Source of the DNA: Hoylesella oralis ATCC 33269
Lineage (GTDB): Bacteria; Bacteroidota; Bacteroidia; Bacteroidales; Bacteroidaceae
Assembly (NCBI RefSeq): GCF_000185145.2
Contig: NZ_GL833119.1
Span: 1,863,464-1,927,463, forward strand
Length of the DNA stretch: 64,000 bases
Reading direction: 5' to 3'
Both the position numbers and the translations under genes were made by a program. Position 1 is the first letter of the stretch. Every line of letters starts with the position of its first letter. The notes under the pieces are model-generated. The model saw only the letters and a list, made by a program, of their open reading frames with translations, made no database searches and was not told the DNA's origin. This document shows positions 45,999 to 53,880 of this stretch, one piece after another.

Positions 45999-47072
45999 TT
46001 AATTTTCTGTAATTGTAGTCAACCAACAATCCGCAAACTCAGAATTATCGTTTAATTTATTTAAAATCGTTCTGGCTTTCATTTCGCTATTATATTTCCC
46101 CAAAACAACTTTTGTTCTATGCTTATTCGTATATACCCAAACATCATTAAAACCACGCTTATGCAATCTATCGGCATATTCTCTCGCATTTTTAAGAGTG
46201 ACGTGGCTTGCCATTACGATCGTATGGTAAGTACTTTTTGTTATTTTCTGCGTGTCTGTGGCAATGGATTTTCTATCTATGGTCTTTCTTTCTACCGTTT
46301 TATTACCCAAATTGATTTTAGTTAATGCGGGAACTGTTGTGTAATCTTTAGGTAAAATGCGATAGAGCAGGCCCGTATTAATCTGTGTTCCCGATGTTGT
46401 CAATGCAGATTGATTGCCCAAAGGTGAAGAAAATAAAAAAAAGATAATAGTAGCAATAAACACAGCAGCAATATTTCGCAAGATACTTATTTTAACATAG
46501 CCGTGATGTGAGGGTTCGTTTTCTTTATTCTGGCAATTATATATTTGCTCTGTTTCAAGAGTTGTTGCTCTTTTCTCTTCAACAGTTTGAACATTTTCGG
46601 TATCTATGGCAAGATTATGGAGAGCATCTATTTGTGCCGCCGACTTTATGTGTTCAAGCGGCAAGAACTCAATAGAGCTTAAGCCATAAAGGGCTGGTGT
46701 AAGAATACCAGCATTGCATGCTTTGAAATAATACTTTCCATGCTCATTAATTCCAAGTACACCGACGTTGTTCATAATGTATTGTCCATTAATTTCGATA
46801 CATTGTTTTAATTCTGCAACGTCTTCTTCTATTCTCTTGATGGCATCAGGATAGCTTATGTCGTAAGCCTCAATATATGATTGTACTAATAATGAGTCGT
46901 TAATCCTTAATTGGGGATTGAAACCTATTGTACGGATAGGTGGAAAAAACATAGTATCGGATTCGTCATAATATGCCTCGATATGGTGAGTCACGAAACC
47001 GCCGAATTCCGGAACAATAACACAGTCGTTACTTAAAAGAAGTATTTCTATATGTCTTTCTAATTCTATCAC
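45999..47072 (-). CDS. HU-like (CCDC81-type) / transmembrane / SPOR protein
   Basis: About 357 residues. The N-terminus (IELERHIEILLLSNDCVIVPEFGGF) and the following 150 residues match the bacterial HU-CCDC81 tandem fold related to HU DNA-binding proteins. One membrane segment follows (about 196-215, AAVFIATIIFFLF) with basic residues before it, so the HU-like part should be cytoplasmic. The periplasmic C-terminus (about 285-355) is a SPOR domain (YHTIVMASHVTLKNAREYADRL and VVLGKYNSEMKA), which binds peptidoglycan lacking stem peptides at the septum. The start is uncertain: GTG at 47072 fits homologues; a TTG at 47108 would add 12 residues but lies upstream of the -7 box. Confidence 0.75.
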   Translation of the reverse strand: MIELERHIEILLLSNDCVIVPEFGGFVTHHIEAYYDESDTMFFPPIRTIGFNPQLRINDSLLVQSYIEAYDISYPDAIKRIEEDVAELKQCIEINGQYIMNNVGVLGINEHGKYYFKACNAGILTPALYGLSSIEFLPLEHIKSAAQIDALHNLAIDTENVQTVEEKRATTLETEQIYNCQNKENEPSHHGYVKISILRNIAAVFIATIIFFLFSSPLGNQSALTTSGTQINTGLLYRILPKDYTTVPALTKINLGNKTVERKTIDRKSIATDTQKITKSTYHTIVMASHVTLKNAREYADRLHKRGFNDVWVYTNKHRTKVVLGKYNSEMKARTILNKLNDNSEFADCWLTTITEN

Positions 47073-47077
47073 ATGTG

Positions 47078-47085
47078 CAAAATTA
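47078..47085 (-). promoter_or_regulatory. -7 promoter element of the HU-like/SPOR gene
   Basis: TAATTTTG on minus lies only 5 nt before the GTG start. Transcription would begin at or next to the start codon, giving a leaderless mRNA, unless the start is the upstream TTG and the real promoter lies elsewhere. Confidence 0.4.
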
Positions 47086-47156
47086 TTCTTTTTTCTTGAA
47101 CTTTGCAACTAAACAAAAGAAAAAGTCTTGGATATTGATTAAAAACAATTATATTT

Positions 47157-47187
47157 TTTGTCAATTTATGTTTTTATATTATCTTTG
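47157..47187 (+). promoter_or_regulatory. Full promoter of rfbC-ugd
   Basis: TTTG at 47157-47160, a 19-bp spacer, then TATCTTTG at 47180-47187. This is a complete Bacteroidota promoter, 27 nt before the rfbC ATG at 47215. Confidence 0.8.
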
Positions 47188-47214
47188 TCCGATATAATAA
47201 CAAGAAAGTTACTG

Positions 47215-47763
47215 ATGAACTATAAAGAGACAGAAATTCAAGGTGTATGGATAATAGAGCCTGAGGTTTTCAACGACACTCGTGGATACTTTTTTGAAGT
47301 GTGGAAGCAATCTGATTTCAATAAGCATATCGGAGAAATACATTTCATACAAGATAATGAATCTAAATCAGCCTTTGGCGTCTTACGAGGATTACATTAT
47401 CAAAGGGGTACATATTCTCAAGCTAAATTAGTAAGAGTTATCAAAGGAAAGGTTCTTGATGTAGCTGTGGATATCCGCCGAAGTTCTCCTACTTTCGGTA
47501 AATATATAATGGTAGAGTTAAGCGATGACAACAAAAAGCAATTCTTTATACCACGTGGCTTTGCTCATGGTTTCTTAGTACTGAGCAATGAGGCTATTTT
47601 CACCTATAAAGTGGATAACGCTTATGCACCTCAGCATGAAGCCAATATATGTTGGAATGATCCTGAACTGAATATAAAGTGGCCTATTGATCCTGCTAAA
47701 ATTATAACAAGTCAAAAAGATTTAGCCGCACCGCTTTTGAAAAATGCAGAAGTTTTCGATTAA
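47215..47763 (+). CDS. rfbC: dTDP-4-dehydrorhamnose 3,5-epimerase
   Basis: Epimerises dTDP-4-keto-6-deoxyglucose on the way to dTDP-L-rhamnose for surface glycans. 182 residues from the ATG at 47215; the longer frame would start inside the promoter. It has the RmlC cupin: DTRGYFFEVW, then QDNESKSAFGVLRGLHYQ (catalytic His in LRGLHYQ), and IPRGFAHGFLVLS. It is first in a unit with ugd. rfbD is 16 kb away at the window's end. Confidence 0.96.
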   Translation: MNYKETEIQGVWIIEPEVFNDTRGYFFEVWKQSDFNKHIGEIHFIQDNESKSAFGVLRGLHYQRGTYSQAKLVRVIKGKVLDVAVDIRRSSPTFGKYIMVELSDDNKKQFFIPRGFAHGFLVLSNEAIFTYKVDNAYAPQHEANICWNDPELNIKWPIDPAKIITSQKDLAAPLLKNAEVFD

Positions 47764-47774
47764 AAAATAATTCT

Positions 47775-49088
47775 ATGAATATTGCAATTGTGGGCACCGG
47801 ATATGTTGGGCTGGTTTCTGGCGCATGCTTTGCCGATACGGGAGTTAACGTTACCTGTGTAGACATAGATTCGAACAAGGTCGAGAAATTAAAACGAGGA
47901 GAGATTACAATATACGAACCCGGTCTCGATGAGCTCGTTCTAAAGAATATCAAAGCCGGCCGACTGAAATTCACAACATCACTGGAGAAGGTGTTAAATG
48001 AGCAGGATATTTTGTTTTCAGCTGTAGGAACCCCACCAGACGAGGATGGTAGTGCAGATCTCAGTTACGTGCTGCAAGTAGCTAAAACCATTGGACAACA
48101 CTTGAATAAATATCTTGTTGTTGTTACAAAGAGTACAGTGCCGGTAGGAACATCGAATAAAGTCAAGCAAACTATCCAGCATGAACTTGATGTTCGCGGC
48201 GTAAAAGTAGAGTTTGACGTGGCAAGTAATCCCGAGTTTTTGAAAGAAGGAAATGCCGTTAAAGATTTTATGAGTCCGGCAAGAGTTGTTGTGGGAACAG
48301 AAAGTGAAAATGCTAAAAACCTTTTGTCTCGTTTATACAAACCATTTCTAATCAATAATTTTCGCGTTATATTTATGGATATTCCAAGCGCAGAAATGAC
48401 AAAATATGCGGCTAACTCCATGCTTGCCACTCGTATATCATTCATGAATGATATAGCTAATTTGTGTGAACTTGTGGGTGCTGATATAAATATGGTACGC
48501 GCGGGAATAGGAAGCGATGAACGTATTGGGCGTAAATTTCTCTATGCCGGTTGTGGGTATGGAGGTTCTTGTTTCCCAAAAGATGTAAAAGCCCTGATAA
48601 AAACAGCCGATGATCATGGCTATTCTATGAGTGTATTGAAAGCGGTAGAATTGGTAAACCAAAGGCAGAAAGAAGTTGTATTCCATAAACTCAATAAAGC
48701 TCTCAATGGAGTATTAAAAGGGAAAACCATTGCTATTTGGGGGCTATCTTTTAAACCTGAAACGGACGATATGCGGGAAGCTACCGCCTTAGTCGTTATC
48801 AATATGCTACTTGATGCCGGATGCAGGGTACGTGTATATGATCCAGTTGCTATGGATGAATGCAGAAGAAGGTTCGGAAATGTAGTTACTTATAGCAAAG
48901 ACATGTACGAAGTCGTACTCAATGCCGATGCACTTTTATTGCTTACAGAGTGGAAAGAATTCAGACTTCCCAATTGGGAGATTATTACCAAGCTTATGAA
49001 CAATAAGCTTATTATAGACGGTCGCAATATTTTTGATAAAGAAGAATTAGAACATTTCAATTTTGAATATCATTGTATCGGACGTTAA
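47775..49088 (+). CDS. ugd: UDP-glucose 6-dehydrogenase
   Basis: Oxidises UDP-glucose to UDP-glucuronate with two NAD. 437 residues: NAD-binding GTGYVGLVSGACFADTG, then STVPVGTS and NPEFLKEGNAVKDF. The catalytic Cys is in GSCFPKDVKAL, and a C-terminal GLSFKPETDDMREA substrate-binding motif is present. It lies 11 nt after rfbC. Supplies uronic acid precursors for capsule or LPS. Confidence 0.97.
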   Translation: MNIAIVGTGYVGLVSGACFADTGVNVTCVDIDSNKVEKLKRGEITIYEPGLDELVLKNIKAGRLKFTTSLEKVLNEQDILFSAVGTPPDEDGSADLSYVLQVAKTIGQHLNKYLVVVTKSTVPVGTSNKVKQTIQHELDVRGVKVEFDVASNPEFLKEGNAVKDFMSPARVVVGTESENAKNLLSRLYKPFLINNFRVIFMDIPSAEMTKYAANSMLATRISFMNDIANLCELVGADINMVRAGIGSDERIGRKFLYAGCGYGGSCFPKDVKALIKTADDHGYSMSVLKAVELVNQRQKEVVFHKLNKALNGVLKGKTIAIWGLSFKPETDDMREATALVVINMLLDAGCRVRVYDPVAMDECRRRFGNVVTYSKDMYEVVLNADALLLLTEWKEFRLPNWEIITKLMNNKLIIDGRNIFDKEELEHFNFEYHCIGR

Positions 49089-49116
49089 TTTTTTCTATAG
49101 CTTGTGTTTTTTTTAT

Positions 49117-49929
49117 ATGATGGAGAGTTTTAAAAGAGTGTTTATCTGTTGTTTAATGCTGTTTTTGTTACAAAGTTGTAACGATAAAAATGGTAAGAAC
49201 GCAGATGGAAATGTTCGGGAAGATCATAATGCCAAGCGTATGTTACAGGGCATATGGGGAGATGAGGATGAAAATAATGTGACATTTAGGGCTAAGGGAG
49301 ATACCATTTTCTACCCGGATACGACAAGTCAGCCGGTGTATTTTCAAATTGTTAGGGATACGCTTGTGCTCCATGGAGCAAATGTGATGAAATATGCCAT
49401 TGTGAAACAAACGCCTCATCTCTTCGAATTCAAAAATCAGAATGGGGATGTGGTGAAGCTGATTAAAAGTAATGATCCGAACGACATACACCAATTTGAA
49501 CATCGTAGGCAAATGGCGTTGAATCAAAATCGATTGATTAAACGTGATACTGTGGTGATCCAAGGTGATAAACGTTATCATTGTTATGTTCAGGTAAACC
49601 CCACGACCTATAAAGTTCTCAAAACCGTTTATAATGACGACGGGGTAGAAGTGGACAATGTGTATTATGATAACATCGTACATATCAGTATTTTTCAAGG
49701 AACATCAAAAGTTTTTTCTAAAGATTTTTATAAGAATGACTTCACGAAATATGTACCTCAACAATTTTTGAGACAAAGTATACTTAGCGATATTCCTTTC
49801 AGTAGGGGCGATAAGCGAGGATTGCATTTTATTGCTAACTTATGCATTCCAGATTCATACTTGAGCTATATTGTGGAGATTATCGTTTCATTCGATGGAA
49901 AAATGAGAATGCAAATAAATAAAGAATAA
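49117..49929 (+). CDS. Putative lipoprotein of unknown function
   Basis: About 270 residues from ATG 49117 (or the adjacent ATG 49120). A signal peptide ends in lipobox LLQSC, so it should be an outer- or inner-membrane lipoprotein. The body shows alternating beta strands (VTFRAKGDTIFYPD, PVYFQIVRDTLVLHG), and the second half has hydrophilic repeats. I think of DUF4738-type Bacteroidota lipoproteins but cannot confirm. It follows ugd by 28 nt and ends at a hairpin. Confidence 0.7.
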   Translation: MMESFKRVFICCLMLFLLQSCNDKNGKNADGNVREDHNAKRMLQGIWGDEDENNVTFRAKGDTIFYPDTTSQPVYFQIVRDTLVLHGANVMKYAIVKQTPHLFEFKNQNGDVVKLIKSNDPNDIHQFEHRRQMALNQNRLIKRDTVVIQGDKRYHCYVQVNPTTYKVLKTVYNDDGVEVDNVYYDNIVHISIFQGTSKVFSKDFYKNDFTKYVPQQFLRQSILSDIPFSRGDKRGLHFIANLCIPDSYLSYIVEIIVSFDGKMRMQINKE

Positions 49930-49935
49930 AAGTAT

Positions 49936-49965
49936 ATGGAGATGAAGCGAGCCGTTCATCTCCAT
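49936..49965. terminator. Terminator after the lipoprotein gene (possibly bidirectional)
   Basis: A perfect 11-bp stem (49936-49946 with 49955-49965) and an 8-nt loop, 6 nt after the plus-strand stop. The minus side is U-rich, so it may also end tcdA transcripts. Confidence 0.75.
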
Positions 49966-50104
49966 TAAAGTATTTAAACAACTTTCATCTTATAGCCTTC
50001 TTTTCCTCTTATCTTCTTTATTTTAGTGCAATATCTATTTTATGCCATTCAAAATCTTCTTTTACTTTTTGTGTAATTTTCGAGATATCAGAAGCATCTA
50101 ACAC

Positions 50105-50887
50105 TTACTCCAAAGTAGAACGCATAGTTCCGGCATTACGAATAAGGTCTTTTATTACCTCGCCTCCAACGATAATTCCGGCAGCTGCAGGGACGAAAGC
50201 ATTGCTGGCAGGAATAGTTCTGCGACCTGCAAATTCGTGCATATTCTTATCTGAATAAACATCGTGGAGACGACAATCATTTGGAGTGATGTTTGTTGGA
50301 GCAATTGGTTCTTCTGCACTATAAACCACTTTCAAATGGGGTATGTGCAGTTTTCTTAGTTTTTTGCGGATAATCTTTGCCAACGGATCCATCTGAGTTT
50401 TATTAATATCAGCTACCCTAAAAGCCGTAGCGTCCATTTTATTAGCTGCTCCCATGCAGGAAATGAGTGGTATCTGCAAAGCATAACACCTTTTAATCAA
50501 TTCGAGTTTAGCCGAAACCGTATCAACGCAATCTATCACATAATTATAGACAGAAAGGTCGATCTCATCGGCATTTGACGGTAGATAAAACATTTGGAAT
50601 TTATGTACAACACATTCTGGATTTATATCATGAATACGTTCTTCAGCAATGTCTACTTTCAATCTGCCAACAGTAGACAAAAGTGCATATATCTGTCTGT
50701 TTATATTGGTTGTACATACATGGTCGTTATCAAAAATGTCCATTTCACCGATACCACTTCTTGCCAACACCTCAGCGACATATCCGCCTACACCTCCTAT
50801 ACCGAATACGGCAACTCTCGATTCTTTTAAAGTATCTAAAGCTGCCTTGCCTATCAGCAATTGGGTTCTCGAAAATTGATTTTGCAT
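50105..50887 (-). CDS. tcdA: tRNA threonylcarbamoyladenosine dehydratase
   Basis: Cyclises t6A37 to ct6A in ANN-decoding tRNAs. 260 residues of the E1/MoeB fold: VFGIGGVGGYVAEVLARSG nucleotide loop, then NINRQIYAL, VIDCVDTVSAKLEL, and GAANKMDAT. The stop is followed in the same frame by a further 28 coding-like codons (see findings). The -7 box TAATTTTG is at 50912-50919. Confidence 0.93.
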   Translation of the reverse strand: MQNQFSRTQLLIGKAALDTLKESRVAVFGIGGVGGYVAEVLARSGIGEMDIFDNDHVCTTNINRQIYALLSTVGRLKVDIAEERIHDINPECVVHKFQMFYLPSNADEIDLSVYNYVIDCVDTVSAKLELIKRCYALQIPLISCMGAANKMDATAFRVADINKTQMDPLAKIIRKKLRKLHIPHLKVVYSAEEPIAPTNITPNDCRLHDVYSDKNMHEFAGRRTIPASNAFVPAAAGIIVGGEVIKDLIRNAGTMRSTLE

Positions 50888-50911
50888 TCTTAATATTCCA
50901 GATTTTGGTTA

Positions 50912-50919
50912 CAAAATTA
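50912..50919 (-). promoter_or_regulatory. -7 promoter element of tcdA
   Basis: TAATTTTG on minus, 24 nt before the tcdA ATG. Confidence 0.5.
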
Positions 50920-51294
50920 CAAAAAGAAATACATTTATTTGGTATCTTTTTAATATATTTTTCATTTGTCTGTTCATATTGCTCTCTTATTGTTTAAACA
51001 GAAAAACGTTGTTTTAATTTATTCCATAAATTATTGTTATTCATATAGATAATATATATATATTAATTATATACTATATATAAATATCATATAAGTATTG
51101 TTTATATGTGATATATGTTACCCCAGTCTTTCTAATTATATATAAATGTCCATTTCACCGTAAATATATGGTGATACTAAATATATCTGTATATAAAAAT
51201 AAAAACGTGCGATAAAATGGATGAAAAATGTAGTTTGCTATCCCAAATATGCAGATATTCTTTTGAATATCAAGTAAAATTACAAAATTCTTTG

Positions 51295-51302
51295 TATTTT
51301 TG
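51295..51302 (+). promoter_or_regulatory. -7 promoter element of ftsY-rimO
   Basis: TATTTTTG on plus, 17 nt before the ftsY ATG. The -33 element is unclear. Confidence 0.55.
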
Positions 51303-51319
51303 CAGAAAGAAAATGAAGT

Positions 51320-52273
51320 ATGGGTATTTTCGGTTTATTTAGTAAAAAGGAAAAACAGACACTTGATCAAGGTTTAGAAAAGACCAAACAGAGTGTGTTT
51401 TCTAAGTTGGGTAGAGCTATTGCTGGTAAGTCTACCGTTGATGATGATGTGCTTGATAATTTAGAAGAAGTGTTGATTACATCGGATGTCGGTGTAGATA
51501 CGACATTAAAAATCATTCACCGTATCGAGGAAAGGGTTGCAAAAGATAAATATGTATCCACTTCGGAGTTGAATGGGATATTGAGAGAAGAGATTACTTC
51601 GCTGCTTGCAGAAAACCATACTGTAGATAATGATAACTGGGATTTGCCATCTGACCATAAACCTTATGTAATCTTAGTGGTCGGAGTGAATGGAGTTGGA
51701 AAAACCACAACCATTGGCAAACTTGCTTGGCAGTTTAAAAATGCAGGGAAGAAGGTATTTCTTGGTGCAGCAGACACTTTTAGAGCTGCTGCAGTAGAGC
51801 AAATTCAGATATGGGGAGAGCGTGTTGGAGTACCCGTAATCAGGCAACAGATGGGAAGCGATCCGGCTTCTGTAGCATTTGACACATTACAGTCGGCGAA
51901 AGCGAATGGTGCCGATGTAGTGCTGATAGATACTGCAGGGCGTTTACATAACAAGATCGGCTTGATGAATGAGCTAAAGAAGATTAAGGATGTCATGAAG
52001 AAAGTGCTTCCTGAAGCGCCCGATGAGGTTATGTTGGTGCTTGATGGTTCCACCGGACAGAATGCCTTTGAACAAGCAAAACAGTTTTCTGCAGTTACAC
52101 AAATTACTTCTCTTGCGATCACGAAACTCGATGGAACTGCTAAAGGCGGTGTGGTTATCGGTATTAGCGATCAACTAAAAGTTCCCGTAAAATACATTGG
52201 ACTCGGTGAAGGGGTTGAAGATTTACAACTATTTAATAATCGGCAATTTGTAAATTCTTTATTCAATGAATAG
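51320..52273 (+). CDS. ftsY: Signal recognition particle receptor FtsY
   Basis: SRP receptor GTPase that docks nascent membrane proteins at the inner membrane. 317 residues: an N domain (1-100) and a G domain with GVNGVGKTTTIGKLAW, DTFRAAAVEQ, DTAGRLHNK and TKLDGTAKGG. It lacks the acidic A domain, normal in this phylum. rimO starts right after its stop. Confidence 0.97.
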   Translation: MGIFGLFSKKEKQTLDQGLEKTKQSVFSKLGRAIAGKSTVDDDVLDNLEEVLITSDVGVDTTLKIIHRIEERVAKDKYVSTSELNGILREEITSLLAENHTVDNDNWDLPSDHKPYVILVVGVNGVGKTTTIGKLAWQFKNAGKKVFLGAADTFRAAAVEQIQIWGERVGVPVIRQQMGSDPASVAFDTLQSAKANGADVVLIDTAGRLHNKIGLMNELKKIKDVMKKVLPEAPDEVMLVLDGSTGQNAFEQAKQFSAVTQITSLAITKLDGTAKGGVVIGISDQLKVPVKYIGLGEGVEDLQLFNNRQFVNSLFNE

Positions 52274-53572
52274 ATGAAGCAAAATCAGATCGATATTATC
52301 ACGATGGGATGTTCGAAAAACCTCGTCGACAGTGAGTTGCTGATGAAGCAATTCGAGGTAAATGGCTACCATTGTGTGCACGATAGTAAAAATCCGCAAG
52401 GCGAAATAGCGGTTGTAAACACATGTGGTTTTATAGAGAGTGCCAAGGAAGAAAGTATCAATACGATTTTGGAACTTGTTGCTGCAAAGAGCGAAGGACG
52501 TCTTAAGAAACTCTATGTTATGGGATGTTTGTCGCAGAGATATAAAGAAGAACTTGAGAAAGAGATACCGGAAGTCGACAAATTTTACGGCAAATTCAAC
52601 TATAAACAGTTATTGAGTGATTTGGGAAAGGCGGAAATTATTGCATGTGGAGGTAAACGCCATCTTACTACACCACGCCATTACGCCTATTTGAAAATAG
52701 CAGAAGGCTGCGATCGTCATTGCGCCTATTGTGCCATTCCGCTTATCACAGGAAAACATGTCAGTCGACCTAAGGCAGAAATACTGCAAGAAGTGGAGGA
52801 GCTGGTAGCTAATGGAGTGAAAGAGTTTCAGATTATAGCGCAGGAACTTACGTATTATGGTGTGGATATCGATGGCAAACGTCACATTGCCGATCTCATT
52901 AGTGCTATTGCAGATATAAAGGGAGTGAAATGGATACGCTTGCATTATGCTTATCCTAACCAATTTCCGATGGAGTTACTCGATGTGATGAAAGAAAAAT
53001 CCAACGTATGCAAGTACTTGGATATTGCTTTGCAACATATCTCAGATCATATACTTACCCGTATGCATAGGCATGTAAGTAAACAGGAAACGATAGACCT
53101 AATTAAAGCTATCAGGACAAAAGTGCCTGATATATATATACGTACGACATTATTAGTAGGCTTCCCGGGAGAAACGGAAGAAGACTTCGAAGAATTAAAA
53201 GAGTTTGTGAAATGGGCACGCTTTGAACGTATGGGGGCATTTGCCTACTCAGAAGAAGAAGGTACATATAGTGCCTTGAATTATAAGGACGATGTACCCG
53301 AAGATGTAAAGCAACAGCGACTTGATGAGCTAATGCAGATACAACAGGATATCAGCACCGAGATTGAAGATGAGAAGATCGGTTGTAAGATGAAAGTAAT
53401 TATAGACCGCAAGGAAGGCAACTATTATGTTGCACGTACAGAATTCAGTTCTCCGGAAGTTGATCCCGAAGTATTGATACCGGCTAAAGGCAAAATGCTC
53501 CATGTTGGTTCATTTTATAATGTACAAATTACAGGAGCAGAGGAATTTGATATGTATGCAGAAGTAATATAA
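52274..53572 (+). CDS. rimO: Ribosomal protein uS12 methylthiotransferase
   Basis: Radical-SAM enzyme that adds a methylthio group to an Asp of uS12. 432 residues: N-terminal UPF0004 domain with Cys13 in MGCSKNLVDSE, radical-SAM CxxxCxxC in CDRHCAYC (about 145-152), and a C-terminal TRAM domain (about 365-432). It abuts ftsY with no gap. Confidence 0.96.
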   Translation: MKQNQIDIITMGCSKNLVDSELLMKQFEVNGYHCVHDSKNPQGEIAVVNTCGFIESAKEESINTILELVAAKSEGRLKKLYVMGCLSQRYKEELEKEIPEVDKFYGKFNYKQLLSDLGKAEIIACGGKRHLTTPRHYAYLKIAEGCDRHCAYCAIPLITGKHVSRPKAEILQEVEELVANGVKEFQIIAQELTYYGVDIDGKRHIADLISAIADIKGVKWIRLHYAYPNQFPMELLDVMKEKSNVCKYLDIALQHISDHILTRMHRHVSKQETIDLIKAIRTKVPDIYIRTTLLVGFPGETEEDFEELKEFVKWARFERMGAFAYSEEEGTYSALNYKDDVPEDVKQQRLDELMQIQQDISTEIEDEKIGCKMKVIIDRKEGNYYVARTEFSSPEVDPEVLIPAKGKMLHVGSFYNVQITGAEEFDMYAEVI

Positions 53573-53586
53573 TTAACGATTACATT

Positions 53587-53880
53587 TTGAACAACAAGGA
53601 ATTTATATCGGAGCTTTCACAACGTAGCGGTTACACGCAAGAGAACACCCAAAATCTTGTACGTGGCATTATTGATGCGTTTGGAATAAGTTTTGATGAT
53701 GGAGAAGATGTACATATTGGTGGTTTCGGTACGTTCGAACTGAAAAAACGTACCGAGCGCGTTGTTGTTAATCCTTCAACGGGGCAACGGATGATGGTGC
53801 CTCCGAAGCTGGTCTTAACCTTTAGACCAGTAGCTTCTATTAAAGAGAAATTAAAGAATGGAGGGCATGATGATGAATAA
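53587..53880 (+). CDS. HU-family DNA-binding protein
   Basis: 97 residues of histone-like fold: EFISELSQRSGYTQENTQNLVRGI helices, VHIGGFGTFELKKR saddle, then NPSTGQRMMVPPKL arm with the intercalating Pro. The start codon is TTG at 53587. It overlaps the next HU-like gene by 8 bp, so both are made from the ftsY-rimO transcript. Confidence 0.93.
   Translation: MNNKEFISELSQRSGYTQENTQNLVRGIIDAFGISFDDGEDVHIGGFGTFELKKRTERVVVNPSTGQRMMVPPKLVLTFRPVASIKEKLKNGGHDDE

Larger units (their letters stand above)
50888..51319. other. 432-bp very AT-rich intergenic region between divergent tcdA and ftsY
   Basis: It holds the tcdA -7 box, a run of alternating A/T (about 51045-51120), and the ftsY promoter. A 17-bp sequence at 51144-51160 is identical to tcdA codons at 50734-50750. 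No protein gene seen. Confidence 0.6.

Noticed and set aside
51040..51125. Alternating A/T tract as a possible replication origin or unwinding element
   Set aside because: No DnaA-box cluster (TTATCCACA-like) is visible nearby and no dnaA/dnaN neighbours exist; it is ordinary intergenic AT-richness.
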